The notes: generated from the sequence alone by a model not told the origin. DNA of 64,000 nucleotides from Yersinia pekkanenii (GCF_001152565.1 NZ_CQAZ01000005.1:1-64000); one strand, 5' to 3'; positions 53,916 to 62,744 are shown, numbered from the stretch's first letter. Program-made: numbers and translations.

Positions 53916-54299
53916 TTATTGGGTGACTGAATTTGGGGTAAAACTAATATAGCGGGTACCTTGTAAACGTAGCCTTCCCTGTACACCGAGTTCAATACGG
54001 TTATATTCCTTCTTTGGCAGTATCATTTTGATTTTACTGTCATTTTTTATCTCTATCTCACTGAGAAGTGGCCGAAAATACACTTCATAGCGTTTTTCTT
54101 CAGCCACAATCTCCTCACGCTGGCGTGAGCGACGATCCGGAAATAATAGCTGTTTTTTATCAAAAACTTCAACTTGCAAACTACGCACTGGAGCGCGGTC
54201 ATTTGCTGCATCCTGCCGTTTTTTTTGCCAGTACTGACGAGTTGCCAGCACTGCTATCAATACCACCACGGCAATAAATAATAACGGCAGTTTACTCAT
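53916..54299 (-). CDS. yhhM: DUF2500 family protein YhhM
   Basis: A 127-residue protein with one N-terminal membrane anchor (LPLLFIAVVVLIAVLA, about 4-19) and a charged soluble domain, ending GTRYISFTPNSVTQ. E. coli YhhM has the same start (MSKPPLFFI) and the GTRFVSF end. Function unknown. I choose the ATG at 54299 by this similarity; the frame is open to 54368. It is convergent with yhhL, with no T-run terminator between them that I can see. Confidence 0.85.
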   Translation of the reverse strand: MSKLPLLFIAVVVLIAVLATRQYWQKKRQDAANDRAPVRSLQVEVFDKKQLLFPDRRSRQREEIVAEEKRYEVYFRPLLSEIEIKNDSKIKMILPKKEYNRIELGVQGRLRLQGTRYISFTPNSVTQ

Positions 54300-54394
54300 A
54301 CGCGACCATTTGGCTTTTAAATTGATAATTGTTTTTATACAATTAGTTACAAAATAATTTACCATCAATAAACATGGAGTCGAAAGACTATCAC

Positions 54395-54715
54395 TCAGGA
54401 TTTATGACCCGGTAGATAGGGGAAGCTCATCACGTTACTGCCTAATTCAGAGATCCGGGCGCTACCCTTTTCGGTCACAGCATCGATACGAATCACCGAA
54501 TGAAGGGGGATATAGCTACGGTTAACACCCGAAAATTCTGTTTTCAGTTTTTCGGTTGAAGGATCGACCAGCAATGTTGATTGGCTATCGAAGACAAAAT
54601 CAGCAATTTCAATAAACCCAAATAAAGTACTTGGGCCAACCTCACGGACATAAAGCTGATAATTCTTACCGTTATTTATAAACTGGATACGATAAAGTAA
54701 TTGTTCATTGGCCAT
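54395..54715 (-). CDS. DUF1820 family protein
   Basis: A 106-residue, likely cytoplasmic protein of the DUF1820 family: YRIQFINNGKNYQLYVREVG, FGFIEIADFVFD and RSYIPLHSVIRIDAV are the conserved stretches I recall for the family. Function is unknown. There is no signal peptide or membrane segment. It lies between yhhM and yhhN; I do not recall an E. coli copy at this site, so it may be a species-level difference. Confidence 0.8.
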   Translation of the reverse strand: MANEQLLYRIQFINNGKNYQLYVREVGPSTLFGFIEIADFVFDSQSTLLVDPSTEKLKTEFSGVNRSYIPLHSVIRIDAVTEKGSARISELGSNVMSFPYLPGHKS

Positions 54716-55002
54716 GATGTTACTGCCTCTATCCTTTGATTTAGCGAAAGGAAATCGGCATTAACATAACATGCGGGCCAGACAAGACCAAGACCTCCGC
54801 AAACCGATTCTGCGCCTAAATCTGATTATGCGGACTGTTACGCATTAAGTGGCACAAATTATGCTGATCACTGTCGCTTAGCTATCACTCTTTGCTTCCA
54901 TCCCTTACACTTAACAGATCTATACCCAGAGTCATTAGCGTTGCGGATTATCATTACAACACAGGTACTTTTGCTAAAACCTGTATAGAAAAAGGATAAA
55001 TA

Positions 55003-55629
55003 ATGAGCTGGCCATTCCTTGCTGTATTCTTTTCTGGTTGGTTGTTTGTTGATGCAACTTACCGGGGCCCACGCTGGCAGCGTTGGGTATTCAAACCTGT
55101 CACACTGTTACTGTTACTGCTCCTTGCCTGGCAAGCACCTATCCTTGGCCCTGCGGGCTATCTGATTGTATTGGGCTTGCTGGCAACGCTGGTTGCTGAT
55201 GCACTATTGCTGCTACCCAGTGAGCGCTTACTTTATGCTCTGGGTGCTTTCTTCCTCTCTCATTTGCTGTATACCCTCAGTTTTGCCAGCCAGATGACAT
55301 TCACGCTGTTCTGGCCACTTCCCTTGGTTTTGATCATCGTCGGTGTATTGCTGTTGGCGACAATCTGGACACAGTTGGAAGAGATGCGCTGGCCAGTGAT
55401 CGCCCTTATTGGCATGACGTTATTGATGGTGTGGATGGCCGGTGAACAGTACTTTGCCCGTAGCACGGATCTGAGCTTCTCATTGCTGGCAGGCACGGTG
55501 TTATTGTTGGTTTCACATACTATCTGGCTGTTGAACCGCTACCGTTTTTCTTTTCGGGCTTCTGACGCAATCGTCGCTGGATGCTATTTTGTTGGCCACT
55601 TCCTGATTGTCAGATCGCTGTATTTGTAA
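55003..55629 (+). CDS. yhhN: YhhN family membrane protein (lysoplasmalogenase-like)
   Basis: A 208-residue inner-membrane protein with about eight hydrophobic helices and few charged loops. The YhhN/TMEM86 family includes lysoplasmalogenases that cleave the vinyl-ether bond of lysoplasmalogens; activity in this organism is not shown. Position between yhhM and zntA equals E. coli. AAAGGA precedes the ATG by 8 bp. Downstream spacing (220 bp) to zntA contains the zntA promoter. Confidence 0.88.
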   Translation: MSWPFLAVFFSGWLFVDATYRGPRWQRWVFKPVTLLLLLLLAWQAPILGPAGYLIVLGLLATLVADALLLLPSERLLYALGAFFLSHLLYTLSFASQMTFTLFWPLPLVLIIVGVLLLATIWTQLEEMRWPVIALIGMTLLMVWMAGEQYFARSTDLSFSLLAGTVLLLVSHTIWLLNRYRFSFRASDAIVAGCYFVGHFLIVRSLYL

Positions 55630-55781
55630 TTAAGTGAGTGCGGTAACACATTATTTAACCGATTGATGTGCTTGACAGCTCCAGGGACGGAGTTGGTACC
55701 TCAAGTACAAGATGCTTTCCTTTAGTGATGACTTTCCTCCGAATCATAACAGCCTGTTTAGTAAGTCTTCTCATTCACCCC

Positions 55782-55813
55782 TTGACTCTGGAGTTGACTC
55801 CAAGGTGTAGAGT
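55782..55813 (+). promoter_or_regulatory. ZntR-type promoter of zntA (20-bp spacer)
   Basis: The -35 TTGACT (55782-55787) and -10 TAGAGT (55808-55813) are separated by exactly 20 bp, and the spacer holds the dyad CTCTGGAGT/ACTCCAAGG around 55795. An overlong spacer with a central dyad is the mark of MerR-family promoters. E. coli zntA has nearly the same ACTCTGGAGTNGACTCCA core, controlled by ZntR (not in this window). Confidence 0.88.
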
Positions 55814-55849
55814 GCTGCCATACCTGTTAAATCCTGACCAGGAGGCACC

Positions 55850-58174
55850 ATGCATTCACATTCTGAACATAAGAATTCAACTGATACACACAGCAATTGC
55901 GGCTGTGGTCATACTCATGCCAAACAACAAACCGGTTGTAGCAGCCAACAAAAGGCTAGCGCCAGCAATGACAGCTCAAATTCAGTAAGTGAACACTCAC
56001 ATAATAATGAGAGTTGTAGTCAGAATCACACTAATGAGGATGATGACGAAAGCGACATACTTACGGCAGCTATGCCTTCTGGCAACCCGCGATTTAGCTG
56101 GCAGGTCAAGGGGATGGACTGCCCAAGCTGTGCTCGCAAGATTGAAAATGCCCTCAGTGGTCTGGCCGGCATTGAAAAGGCAAAAGTGCTATTTGCTACG
56201 CAAAAATTGGTCGTGGATGCGCGCTCGGATATTCGCGTCCAAGTTCAGCAGGCCGTGCTACAGGCTGGATTCAGCCTGATAGATACCCAATCAACTTCTG
56301 AAAACAAAGTCACTGAGCCAGAATCGCGCTTTCGTGAATATTTACCAATAGCATTATTAACCACACTGATGCTTATCAGTTGGGGGATTTCATTATTTAG
56401 CCCTGCACTAAGTGAGTTTGCATTCACCGCAACAACACTTGTCGGGCTGATCCCCGTTACGACCAAAGCCTGGAAACTTATCCGCACCGGTACACCTTTT
56501 GCCATCGAAACCTTGATGAGCGTGGCCGCTATCGGCGCGGTGTTTATCGGCGCAACCGCTGAAGCGGCGATGGTATTGCTGCTGTTTATGATCGGCGAAT
56601 TGCTCGAATCCTATGCCGCAAACCGTGCGCGCCGTGGGATAACGGCATTGATGGCATTGGTGCCGGAAGAAGCCTTGCTGTTAAAAGAGGGTGAGCGCAG
56701 ACAGGTTCCTGTCGCCAGTTTGCGCCCTGGCGATACTATTGAAATTGCACCGGGTGCCCGCCTGCCTGCAGATGCCGAATTAATGGCCCCTTTTGCCAGT
56801 TTCGATGAAAGTGCCCTTACCGGGGAATCAATCCCTGTTGAGCGTCTGAAAGGCGAAAAAGTGGCGGCTGGGTGCTTGTCGGTCGATCGCGCCATTGAAA
56901 TGCGGGTGATCTCGGAACCCGGCAATAATGCCATCGACCGTATTCTGCAACTCATTGAATTAGCAGAAGAGCGTCGCGCGCCTATTGAACGTTTCATTGA
57001 TCGTTTCAGTCGTGTGTATACTCCGGCGATCATGTTTCTCTCGGCGCTGGTCATATTGGTACCGCCTTTAGTTTTCGCCGAACCTTGGGAAAGCTGGATT
57101 TACCGGGGTCTGACACTACTGTTGATTGGTTGCCCGTGTGCATTAGTCATTTCCACGCCAGCAGCAATTACTTCGGCGTTGGCCGCTGCAACACGACGCG
57201 GTGCACTGATTAAAGGTGGCGCGGCACTTGAACAACTTGGCCGCATTCAGACTGTCGCCTTCGACAAAACCGGTACCCTGACGGAAGGTAAACCGAAAGT
57301 TACCGATATTCTGCCCGTATCCGGCGTGAGTGAAATCCGCCTGTTAACCTTGGCAGCAGCGGTCGAGGTAGGATCACACCATCCGCTGGCGGTTGCTATT
57401 ATGCAACGCGCACAACAGAACACCCCAATGTTACCACTGGCGGGTGAGCGTCGCGCGTTGGCGGGAGTGGGCGTTGAAGGTGTGGTTAACGGTCTGACCG
57501 TCCGCGTCAGTGCGCCCAGTAAGTTGTCACCCACCTTATTGTCTGACGAATGGCAAACACAGCTTGACCAGTTGGAAAGCGGTGGCAAAACAGCCGTCGC
57601 AGTTTTGGAAGATGAGAAGTTTATTGGTTTATTGGCGCTACGTGACACTTTACGCAGCGATGCCAAACAAGCCATTGATTCGCTTAAAAAGTTAGGCATT
57701 CAAGGTGTGATGCTAACCGGTGATAATCCACGGGCGGCGGCGGCAATTGCCAGCGAACTGGGGATTGATTACCGTGCTGGATTGCTACCCGCTGATAAAG
57801 TACAGGCGGTTATGGCTTTGAATGCAACACAACCTACCGTAATGGTCGGGGACGGTATCAATGACGCCCCGGCAATGAAGGCAGCCACGATTGGTATTGC
57901 CATGGGCAGTGGCACCGATGTGGCGCTGGAAACCGCCGACGCCGCGTTAACCCATAACCGGCTGACCGGGTTGGCAGAAATTATTCTGTTATCACGAGCA
58001 GCCAACACCACTATTCGGCAAAATATTACTATCGCACTAGGGCTAAAAGGGATTTTCCTGATTACCACGCTATTGGGTTTAACCGGTTTGTGGATGGCAG
58101 TATTAGCAGATTCCGGTGCCACAGCACTGGTGACAGCCAATGCTTTAAGGTTATTGCGCAAACGGGATATTTAA
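55850..58174 (+). CDS. zntA: Zn(II)/Cd(II)/Pb(II)-exporting P-type ATPase
   Basis: ZntA pumps Zn, Cd and Pb out of the cytoplasm. The N-terminal extension (about 1-75) is rich in His and Cys (HSHSEHKN, CGCGHTHAK). It is followed by a heavy-metal-associated domain with GMDCPSCARKIENAL (about 88-102). The P1B-ATPase core has TGES, the transmembrane CPC (GCPCALVIS, about 425), DKTGTLTEG (phosphorylated Asp, about 470), a His-Pro (GSHHPLAV) and GDGINDAPAMK. At 774 residues it is about 40 longer than E. coli ZntA (732), in the N-terminal extension. A ZntR-type promoter lies upstream. Confidence 0.96.
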   Translation: MHSHSEHKNSTDTHSNCGCGHTHAKQQTGCSSQQKASASNDSSNSVSEHSHNNESCSQNHTNEDDDESDILTAAMPSGNPRFSWQVKGMDCPSCARKIENALSGLAGIEKAKVLFATQKLVVDARSDIRVQVQQAVLQAGFSLIDTQSTSENKVTEPESRFREYLPIALLTTLMLISWGISLFSPALSEFAFTATTLVGLIPVTTKAWKLIRTGTPFAIETLMSVAAIGAVFIGATAEAAMVLLLFMIGELLESYAANRARRGITALMALVPEEALLLKEGERRQVPVASLRPGDTIEIAPGARLPADAELMAPFASFDESALTGESIPVERLKGEKVAAGCLSVDRAIEMRVISEPGNNAIDRILQLIELAEERRAPIERFIDRFSRVYTPAIMFLSALVILVPPLVFAEPWESWIYRGLTLLLIGCPCALVISTPAAITSALAAATRRGALIKGGAALEQLGRIQTVAFDKTGTLTEGKPKVTDILPVSGVSEIRLLTLAAAVEVGSHHPLAVAIMQRAQQNTPMLPLAGERRALAGVGVEGVVNGLTVRVSAPSKLSPTLLSDEWQTQLDQLESGGKTAVAVLEDEKFIGLLALRDTLRSDAKQAIDSLKKLGIQGVMLTGDNPRAAAAIASELGIDYRAGLLPADKVQAVMALNATQPTVMVGDGINDAPAMKAATIGIAMGSGTDVALETADAALTHNRLTGLAEIILLSRAANTTIRQNITIALGLKGIFLITTLLGLTGLWMAVLADSGATALVTANALRLLRKRDI

Positions 58175-58183
58175 CAGCCAGAG

Positions 58184-58217
58184 CAAAAGCGGGTTACTCC
58201 GCTTTTGTTCCTTTTTT
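58184..58217 (+). terminator. Terminator of zntA inside the tusA 3' end
   Basis: CAAAAGCGG (58184-58192) pairs with CCGCTTTTG (58199-58207), followed by TTCCTTTTTTC. The right arm and the T-tract lie within the convergent tusA coding sequence (stop at 58194-58196). Confidence 0.8.
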
Positions 58218-58448
58218 CACCAAATAGCGATACGGCGTCTGCCCAGTATCTTGCGCCAGCAACTGGTGATCCATAAAACGGCAGAAACTGGGAATATCAC
58301 GGGTGGTAGCCGGATCGTCAGCAATAATCAACAGCGTTTGGCCGTCGTCCATATGCCGGACCGTTTTACGAACCATCATCACCGGCTCCGGGCAGCGCAG
58401 CCCCAGAGCATCAAGTATTTTATCTGGATTGGCAAAAATATCCGTCAT
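58194..58448 (-). CDS. tusA: Sulfur carrier protein TusA
   Basis: TusA accepts sulfur from IscS on a cysteine and passes it to TusBCD for tRNA 2-thiouridine synthesis; it also affects molybdopterin and Fe-S metabolism. The active cysteine is in [17 protein letters not shown] (C19 region), the SirA/TusA signature. The start at 58448 (MTDIFANPD) gives 84 residues; nine further open codons upstream look non-coding. It is convergent with zntA and divergent from yhhQ. Confidence 0.94.
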   Translation of the reverse strand: MTDIFANPDKILDALGLRCPEPVMMVRKTVRHMDDGQTLLIIADDPATTRDIPSFCRFMDHQLLAQDTGQTPYRYLVKKGTKAE

Positions 58449-58638
58449 CGCGGTTCTCTGTTTATGAAGCAGCATCGTTTTTATAAGGCAGACCCGTTTT
58501 TATTTATAAAGCACGCTAGTTTACCCCGTCGATTTTCAGGCGCAAGCAACGCTATCGTTTGCGTTAAGATTAACCATTGCATTCGTTGCGCAAACGCGTA
58601 TCATGCCGCCGCGTCGTGAAGATTACGGCACATTCTGT

Positions 58639-58672
58639 TTGGGTTCCCTCACCCCAATAACCAAAAAGGTCA
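58639..58672 (+). promoter_or_regulatory. Candidate preQ1-I riboswitch controlling yhhQ translation
   Basis: The sequence just before yhhQ fits the small preQ1-I pseudoknot. P1 is TTGGG (58639-58643) with CCCAA (58653-58657). L1 is TTC (58644-58646). P2 is CCT (58647-58649) with AGG (58667-58669), joined by the A-rich linker. A cytosine (58652) just before P1' would be the ligand-pairing base. The AGG of P2 is the ribosome binding site, 8 bp from the ATG, so ligand binding would block translation. The downstream gene imports queuosine precursors, which makes the assignment coherent. It is based on manual folding only. Confidence 0.65.
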
Positions 58673-58677
58673 CATTT

Positions 58678-59358
58678 ATGTTTTCGTTTACTGCCCAACA
58701 GCGGATGACCGCTTTGGTATGGCTATCGCTATTCCATATTGTCATCATCACCTCCAGCAACTATCTGGTGCAATTACCGATCGCTATCTTCGGTTTTCAC
58801 ACTACCTGGGGGGCGTTTACCTTTCCGTTTATCTTCTTAGCCACCGACCTGACAGTGCGGATTTTTGGTGCTCCTTTGGCGCGCCGTATTATTTTATCGG
58901 TTATGGTGCCCGCCCTGCTGATTTCATACCTGATTTCAGCGTTGTTTTATCAGGGAAGCTGGCAAGGATCCCCGGCGTTAACCCATTTTAATCTGGTGGT
59001 GGCCCGTATCGCAGTTGCCAGCTTTATGGCTTATGTACTTGGTCAATTTCTTGATGTTCAAGTGTTTAACCGCCTGCGTCAGCGTAGTGCCTGGTGGGTG
59101 GCCCCGACTGCTGCCATGTTCTTTGGTAATATCAGTGACACCATGGCGTTCTTCTTTATTGCTTTCTACCGTAGTACAGACCCGTTTATGGCGGCAAACT
59201 GGGTGGAAATCGCCTTGGTGGATTACACGTTCAAGCTACTGATTTGTATGTTGTTCTTCTTACCGGTCTATGGCGTGATGCTCAATGTATTATTGAAATA
59301 TTTTGCCCGCAAGACCGAGCAGCAAACCTTTTTTCAAGGGACTCCCACCGAACAATAG
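58678..59358 (+). CDS. yhhQ: Queuosine precursor transporter YhhQ
   Basis: YhhQ imports the queuosine precursors preQ0/preQ1 through the inner membrane. The 226 residues carry about six hydrophobic helices and are close to E. coli YhhQ (221): SSNYLVQLPI, GFHTTWGAF and FPFIFLATDLTVRIFGAPLARRII are shared. The ATG at 58678 matches the E. coli start; the frame is open 25 codons upstream, but that stretch overlaps the riboswitch-like leader. It is followed by dcrB. Confidence 0.93.
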   Translation: MFSFTAQQRMTALVWLSLFHIVIITSSNYLVQLPIAIFGFHTTWGAFTFPFIFLATDLTVRIFGAPLARRIILSVMVPALLISYLISALFYQGSWQGSPALTHFNLVVARIAVASFMAYVLGQFLDVQVFNRLRQRSAWWVAPTAAMFFGNISDTMAFFFIAFYRSTDPFMAANWVEIALVDYTFKLLICMLFFLPVYGVMLNVLLKYFARKTEQQTFFQGTPTEQ

Positions 59359-59418
59359 ATTGCTTTTGGCGTCTGAATAAGGTGCGATAAGGCCATTAAT
59401 CATTAATAAGGGATTCCC

Positions 59419-59964
59419 ATGCATAAAATAACCAAGTTTCTCGCAATTGGCCTGTTGGTTGCAGGATTAAGTGCCTGTGATAACAGCAGCAATAGCAATG
59501 TTGGCCAGTCGGTCAGCCTGCTGGAAGGCAACGTGACGTTTAGCTTGCCGGCAGACTTGTCAGACCAAAGCGGGAAAATGGGTAATCAAGCCAATAATAT
59601 GCACGTTTACGCCAATAAAACCGGTGATAAAGCCGTTATTGTTATTTTAGGTGATGATACCAATGAAGGGTTGGACGTGCTGACTGAGCGTTTAGCCGAG
59701 CAACAACGCGCTCGTGATGCAAATCTGCAAGTGATAACGAACAAAGCGATTAAACTCGACGGCCAACCGTTCCAGCAGTTGGACAGCATTATTACCAGCG
59801 GCGGTGAAAAAGCCTATTCGTCAGTCGTGATGGGGAAAGTTGATAACCATTTGATGACACTGCAAATTACCCTACCGGCTGAAAATCAGCAACAAGCGCA
59901 AACTGAAGCAGAATCCATTATCAGCACCCTGAAGTTGAAAGAAAACTCATTATCAGTTCCTTGA
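59419..59964 (+). CDS. dcrB: DcrB family lipoprotein
   Basis: DcrB is an envelope lipoprotein first found as needed for phage C1/C6 DNA entry in E. coli, and more recently linked to lipoprotein maturation defects. The signal peptide [20 protein letters not shown] ends in the lipobox LSAC, so Cys20 would be lipidated; the +2 residue is Asp, which favours inner-membrane retention. The remaining domain (about 35-175) is a single soluble fold. Length 181 (E. coli 185). It follows yhhQ and precedes a palindromic element. Confidence 0.93.
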   Translation: MHKITKFLAIGLLVAGLSACDNSSNSNVGQSVSLLEGNVTFSLPADLSDQSGKMGNQANNMHVYANKTGDKAVIVILGDDTNEGLDVLTERLAEQQRARDANLQVITNKAIKLDGQPFQQLDSIITSGGEKAYSSVVMGKVDNHLMTLQITLPAENQQQAQTEAESIISTLKLKENSLSVP

Positions 59965-59994
59965 AACTGAGATAATCTTGATCAACAGGGTGCC

Positions 59995-60193
59995 GCTTAG
60001 GCTACGCTGAGGTTAATGACAAAGTGCTCGGAGCGGTGACAACAAGCAGATCGTAAAGACGCCGTGAATACATCCATGTAAGCTCGAGCCGCGCCATCCC
60101 TGGCGCGGACGCTTTACTCTTCTGCCCGTCCTCACCGAGCAAGATCGCGTCGTCAAGGTTTGTCAGTAGTCTGAGCGCAGCTTAGGCTGCGCT
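59995..60193. mobile_element. Palindromic repeat element (about 170 bp) flanked by 14-bp direct repeats
   Basis: GCTTAGGCTACGCT (59995-60008) and GCTTAGGCTGCGCT (60180-60193) are direct repeats with one mismatch that flank 171 bp. The interior is a nested palindrome: TGACAAA (60017) with TTTGTCA (60159), GCTCGG (60026) with CCGAGC (60135), GCAGA (60046) with TCTGC (60121), GTAAAG (60053) with CTTTAC (60112), and a central CCGCGCCA/TGGCGCGG hairpin (60089-60108). Size and structure resemble the Yersinia palindromic elements (YPAL) that I recall as about 170 bp; family membership is an inference. It has no coding capacity. Confidence 0.7.
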
Positions 60194-60200
60194 TTATTTT
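60174..60200 (+). terminator. Terminator downstream of dcrB
   Basis: AGCGCAGC (60174-60181) pairs with GCTGCGCT (60186-60193) around a TTAG loop, followed by TTATTTT. It overlaps the right direct repeat of the palindromic element, so the element appears to have entered the dcrB terminator. Confidence 0.75.
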
Positions 60201-60216
60201 TATATCCTGTAATCGA

Positions 60217-61482
60217 TTAAATGAGCGCCCGTGCCAGTAGGGTGATCGGATGCTCGCATTTTTTACTGGTCGACATTTCAATCTGCCATTTGCAGGTTTC
60301 GCAATCAGTAATCACCAGGTCAACGCCACTGTCCTCAATTTGCTGGAATAACGCGGCCCCAATACCTTGGGATGTCTCATAATTCTCTGATTTAAAACCG
60401 TAAGTCCCCGCAATCCCGCAACACTGAGAATCCAAAACCACCAACTCAATATCAGGAATACGCCGTAACAACGCCAGGGTATAAGCTGTCCAGCCCATTT
60501 TTTCCATATGACAAGGCGTGTGGTAAGCGATACGCAATGGTACGTTTTTTGATGAGAAAAGAGGTTTCAATGGCAACTCGCGACCTCTTTCGAATAAACG
60601 ATAGAGATAACGGGTGGCCAGTTCTACTTTATCTCGCACTGGCGTGGTATCGACATCCAGCAAGTGTGGATACTCATCGCGCAGAGTAAAGGTACAACTT
60701 GATGAGGTAGCGACCACCGGGATATCTCGCCCAATAACGGCATCAGTCAGTGATGCCAGATTCACCCGCGCCTGTTTTTTCGCCTGCTCAATAAAACCAT
60801 TCGCAATCAGCGGCACACCGCAGCATTTTTCCCGTTTAAGCAATTGAACGCCAATATTCATCGCATTGAATACACTGACTAAGTCTTTACCTAATTGTGG
60901 ATGGTTGTAATTAACGAAGCAACCGTGGAAAAACGCGACCTGCTCGGCATATTGCTGCTGTTTTTCAGCCTGTTGGCGATACCAACGGCGAAAAGTGCCG
61001 AATGAGTATTTTGGTAATTCACGCCGATGGTCAATTTTCAGTGCCTTATCCAACAAGGCACGTAGCGGTTTCAAACCGGTGACGGCATTGACTACTGGCG
61101 CAAATGGCGTTGAGAGGGTACCCATAATGTCGGTATGGCTGAGGATAGCATCGCGTAGTTTGGGTTTGTTGCTACTGTAGCTGGCTTTAGCCCGTTGAAT
61201 AATGTCACCGATTTTGACATCTGACGGGCACGCCACTTCGCAGCGTTTACAGTTAGTACAATATTTCAATGCGTCGTCGTACAGTGCGGGATCTTTCAGG
61301 CGCAGACGCTCGCCGTCGGGACCGGCCTGTTTCGGCCCCGGATAAAGTGGGTTGACCTTCGCCACCGGGCAATACGTGGTGCAAACCGTACATTTGATAC
61401 AACTTTCAAAACTGTTATCCCGTGCCGGATGTTTATCTTGAGAAGCCGTTTCGCTATCTCCACGCTGTGGCAACCACGTCAT
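60217..61482 (-). CDS. glpC: Anaerobic glycerol-3-phosphate dehydrogenase subunit C
   Basis: GlpC is the Fe-S membrane-linking subunit of the anaerobic glycerol-3-phosphate dehydrogenase, passing electrons to menaquinone. Two [4Fe-4S] motifs are near the N-terminus: CIKCTVCTTYCPVAKVNPL (about 26-44) and CTNCKRCEVACPSDV (about 74-88). Two CCG-type domains follow with FHGCFVNY, REKCCGVPL, AYHTPCHMEKMG and DSQCCGIAGTYG. The ATG at 61482 (MTWLPQRGD) overlaps the glpB stop by 4 bp (421 residues); longer open frames upstream lie inside glpB. Confidence 0.94.
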   Translation of the reverse strand: MTWLPQRGDSETASQDKHPARDNSFESCIKCTVCTTYCPVAKVNPLYPGPKQAGPDGERLRLKDPALYDDALKYCTNCKRCEVACPSDVKIGDIIQRAKASYSSNKPKLRDAILSHTDIMGTLSTPFAPVVNAVTGLKPLRALLDKALKIDHRRELPKYSFGTFRRWYRQQAEKQQQYAEQVAFFHGCFVNYNHPQLGKDLVSVFNAMNIGVQLLKREKCCGVPLIANGFIEQAKKQARVNLASLTDAVIGRDIPVVATSSSCTFTLRDEYPHLLDVDTTPVRDKVELATRYLYRLFERGRELPLKPLFSSKNVPLRIAYHTPCHMEKMGWTAYTLALLRRIPDIELVVLDSQCCGIAGTYGFKSENYETSQGIGAALFQQIEDSGVDLVITDCETCKWQIEMSTSKKCEHPITLLARALI

Positions 61483-62744
61483 AATGTCACCTCCATCGCA
61501 CTGACAATCTGCTCGGCAACGAACAGAGCACTGGTCAGCGAAACGCCTGCGCCACAACCTTGTTGCAATGGGTCGTATCCTCCCAATACCGCACCAATAA
61601 CATGCAGATTATCCAATGCGATACCGCCACGCAGCGCCCGTAGCCGGTTATCGGTATTGACACCAAATTGTAGATAGGGCTGTGGCGCAAACATATTGCT
61701 ACGGCTCCAGTCGGCACGGTTAGGCAGCGATAAAATATCCAGATCCAGTATTGGCTCATAGACATGCTCAAAAGTCGCCACCAACCCATTACTGAAGAAA
61801 CTGCCGCTGGCCAGCACCATTTGGGCTGCGCGCAATGGAATATCACCATGATTACGGCTATAAAGTCCGGTAATCCGGTTACCCACCAGTTCGGCACGCA
61901 ATACCGCATCACCGGGCATAACGATACCGCCTAATTGCTGGAAACGCTGGCGTAGAGCCTGATGTAAGCGCATGCCGAGCAATGAAGGTGGCAGAGTCGG
62001 TAGCAGTTGAATAGGTTTGCCTACCGCCGCACGCAAGGCGTCCAATGGCGCTGACTCATCCAGCCCAATGCAAGCTGGTAGCAAAATCATTTCCGAAGTG
62101 GATGATAAACGAGATAACTCATCCGCCAGGGGTTGCAGGTTTTGCGGTAGATCCAGCACGCGAGCAATATTCACGGCGCGGAATTCACTGGGGTTATCCC
62201 GTAAACGGTCGAGCGCCGGTAAATGCAGATAATCTGAAGTGGCATCGACGCCTTGATCCTGCAAGGAACTGGCAACCATCTGTGGTTGAAAATCGAGGAA
62301 ACCTTCAATACCAATCACCGCGACTTTTTGCCACGGCAGTGGCTCTTCCAATGGTGCCACCGGAATATCGGCAGGGCTGAGCCACGTTGACCGGCAACTG
62401 CCCAAAGGGGTAAGGCGCAGGTGATTTTTAGCCGCACTGCCCACCAGCTTCAGGCCACATCGCTGCAATAGGGATTCGGCCTCTTGCGCCAACGCACCCA
62501 CGCGCCCCATCTTGCTGTACGGGTGTTCAGGCGCTAACTCAGCCAAAGCATCAAGTGCGGATAATGGCTGGCTAACCGCCCGCCCATCGGGTAATTTTGT
62601 CAACAGATCCAAAGATCCGGAGGAAAAGTGCAGTGCATTTTGGCCCGCGCTGACAATCGCACAATATTTGCCTTGCTCAGCCAGACGGATACCGCAGGTC
62701 AGCCCAGCTAATCCACCGCCGATGATAATCACATCAAATTTCAT
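61479..62744 (-). CDS. glpB: Anaerobic glycerol-3-phosphate dehydrogenase subunit B
   Basis: GlpB is the FMN-associated subunit of the GlpABC complex and couples GlpA to GlpC. The Rossmann dinucleotide site is FDVIIIGGGLAGLTCGIRLA (about 3-22). The C-terminus (VIGAVLGGYDPLQQGCGAGVSLTSALFVAEQI) is the second family signature. The ATG at 62744 (MKFDVIIIG) gives 421 residues, close to E. coli GlpB (419), and overlaps glpA by 11 bp; 32 further open codons upstream are inside glpA. Confidence 0.94.
   Translation of the reverse strand: MKFDVIIIGGGLAGLTCGIRLAEQGKYCAIVSAGQNALHFSSGSLDLLTKLPDGRAVSQPLSALDALAELAPEHPYSKMGRVGALAQEAESLLQRCGLKLVGSAAKNHLRLTPLGSCRSTWLSPADIPVAPLEEPLPWQKVAVIGIEGFLDFQPQMVASSLQDQGVDATSDYLHLPALDRLRDNPSEFRAVNIARVLDLPQNLQPLADELSRLSSTSEMILLPACIGLDESAPLDALRAAVGKPIQLLPTLPPSLLGMRLHQALRQRFQQLGGIVMPGDAVLRAELVGNRITGLYSRNHGDIPLRAAQMVLASGSFFSNGLVATFEHVYEPILDLDILSLPNRADWSRSNMFAPQPYLQFGVNTDNRLRALRGGIALDNLHVIGAVLGGYDPLQQGCGAGVSLTSALFVAEQIVSAMEVTL

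Noticed and set aside
54944-54958. Fur box before yhhN (GATTATCATT)
   Set aside because: Only one half of the 19-bp consensus is present, and yhhN is not an iron gene.
60009-60179. Small RNA gene in the dcrB-glpC spacer
   Set aside because: The strong folding is explained by the nested palindrome of a repeat element; no separate promoter was recognised.
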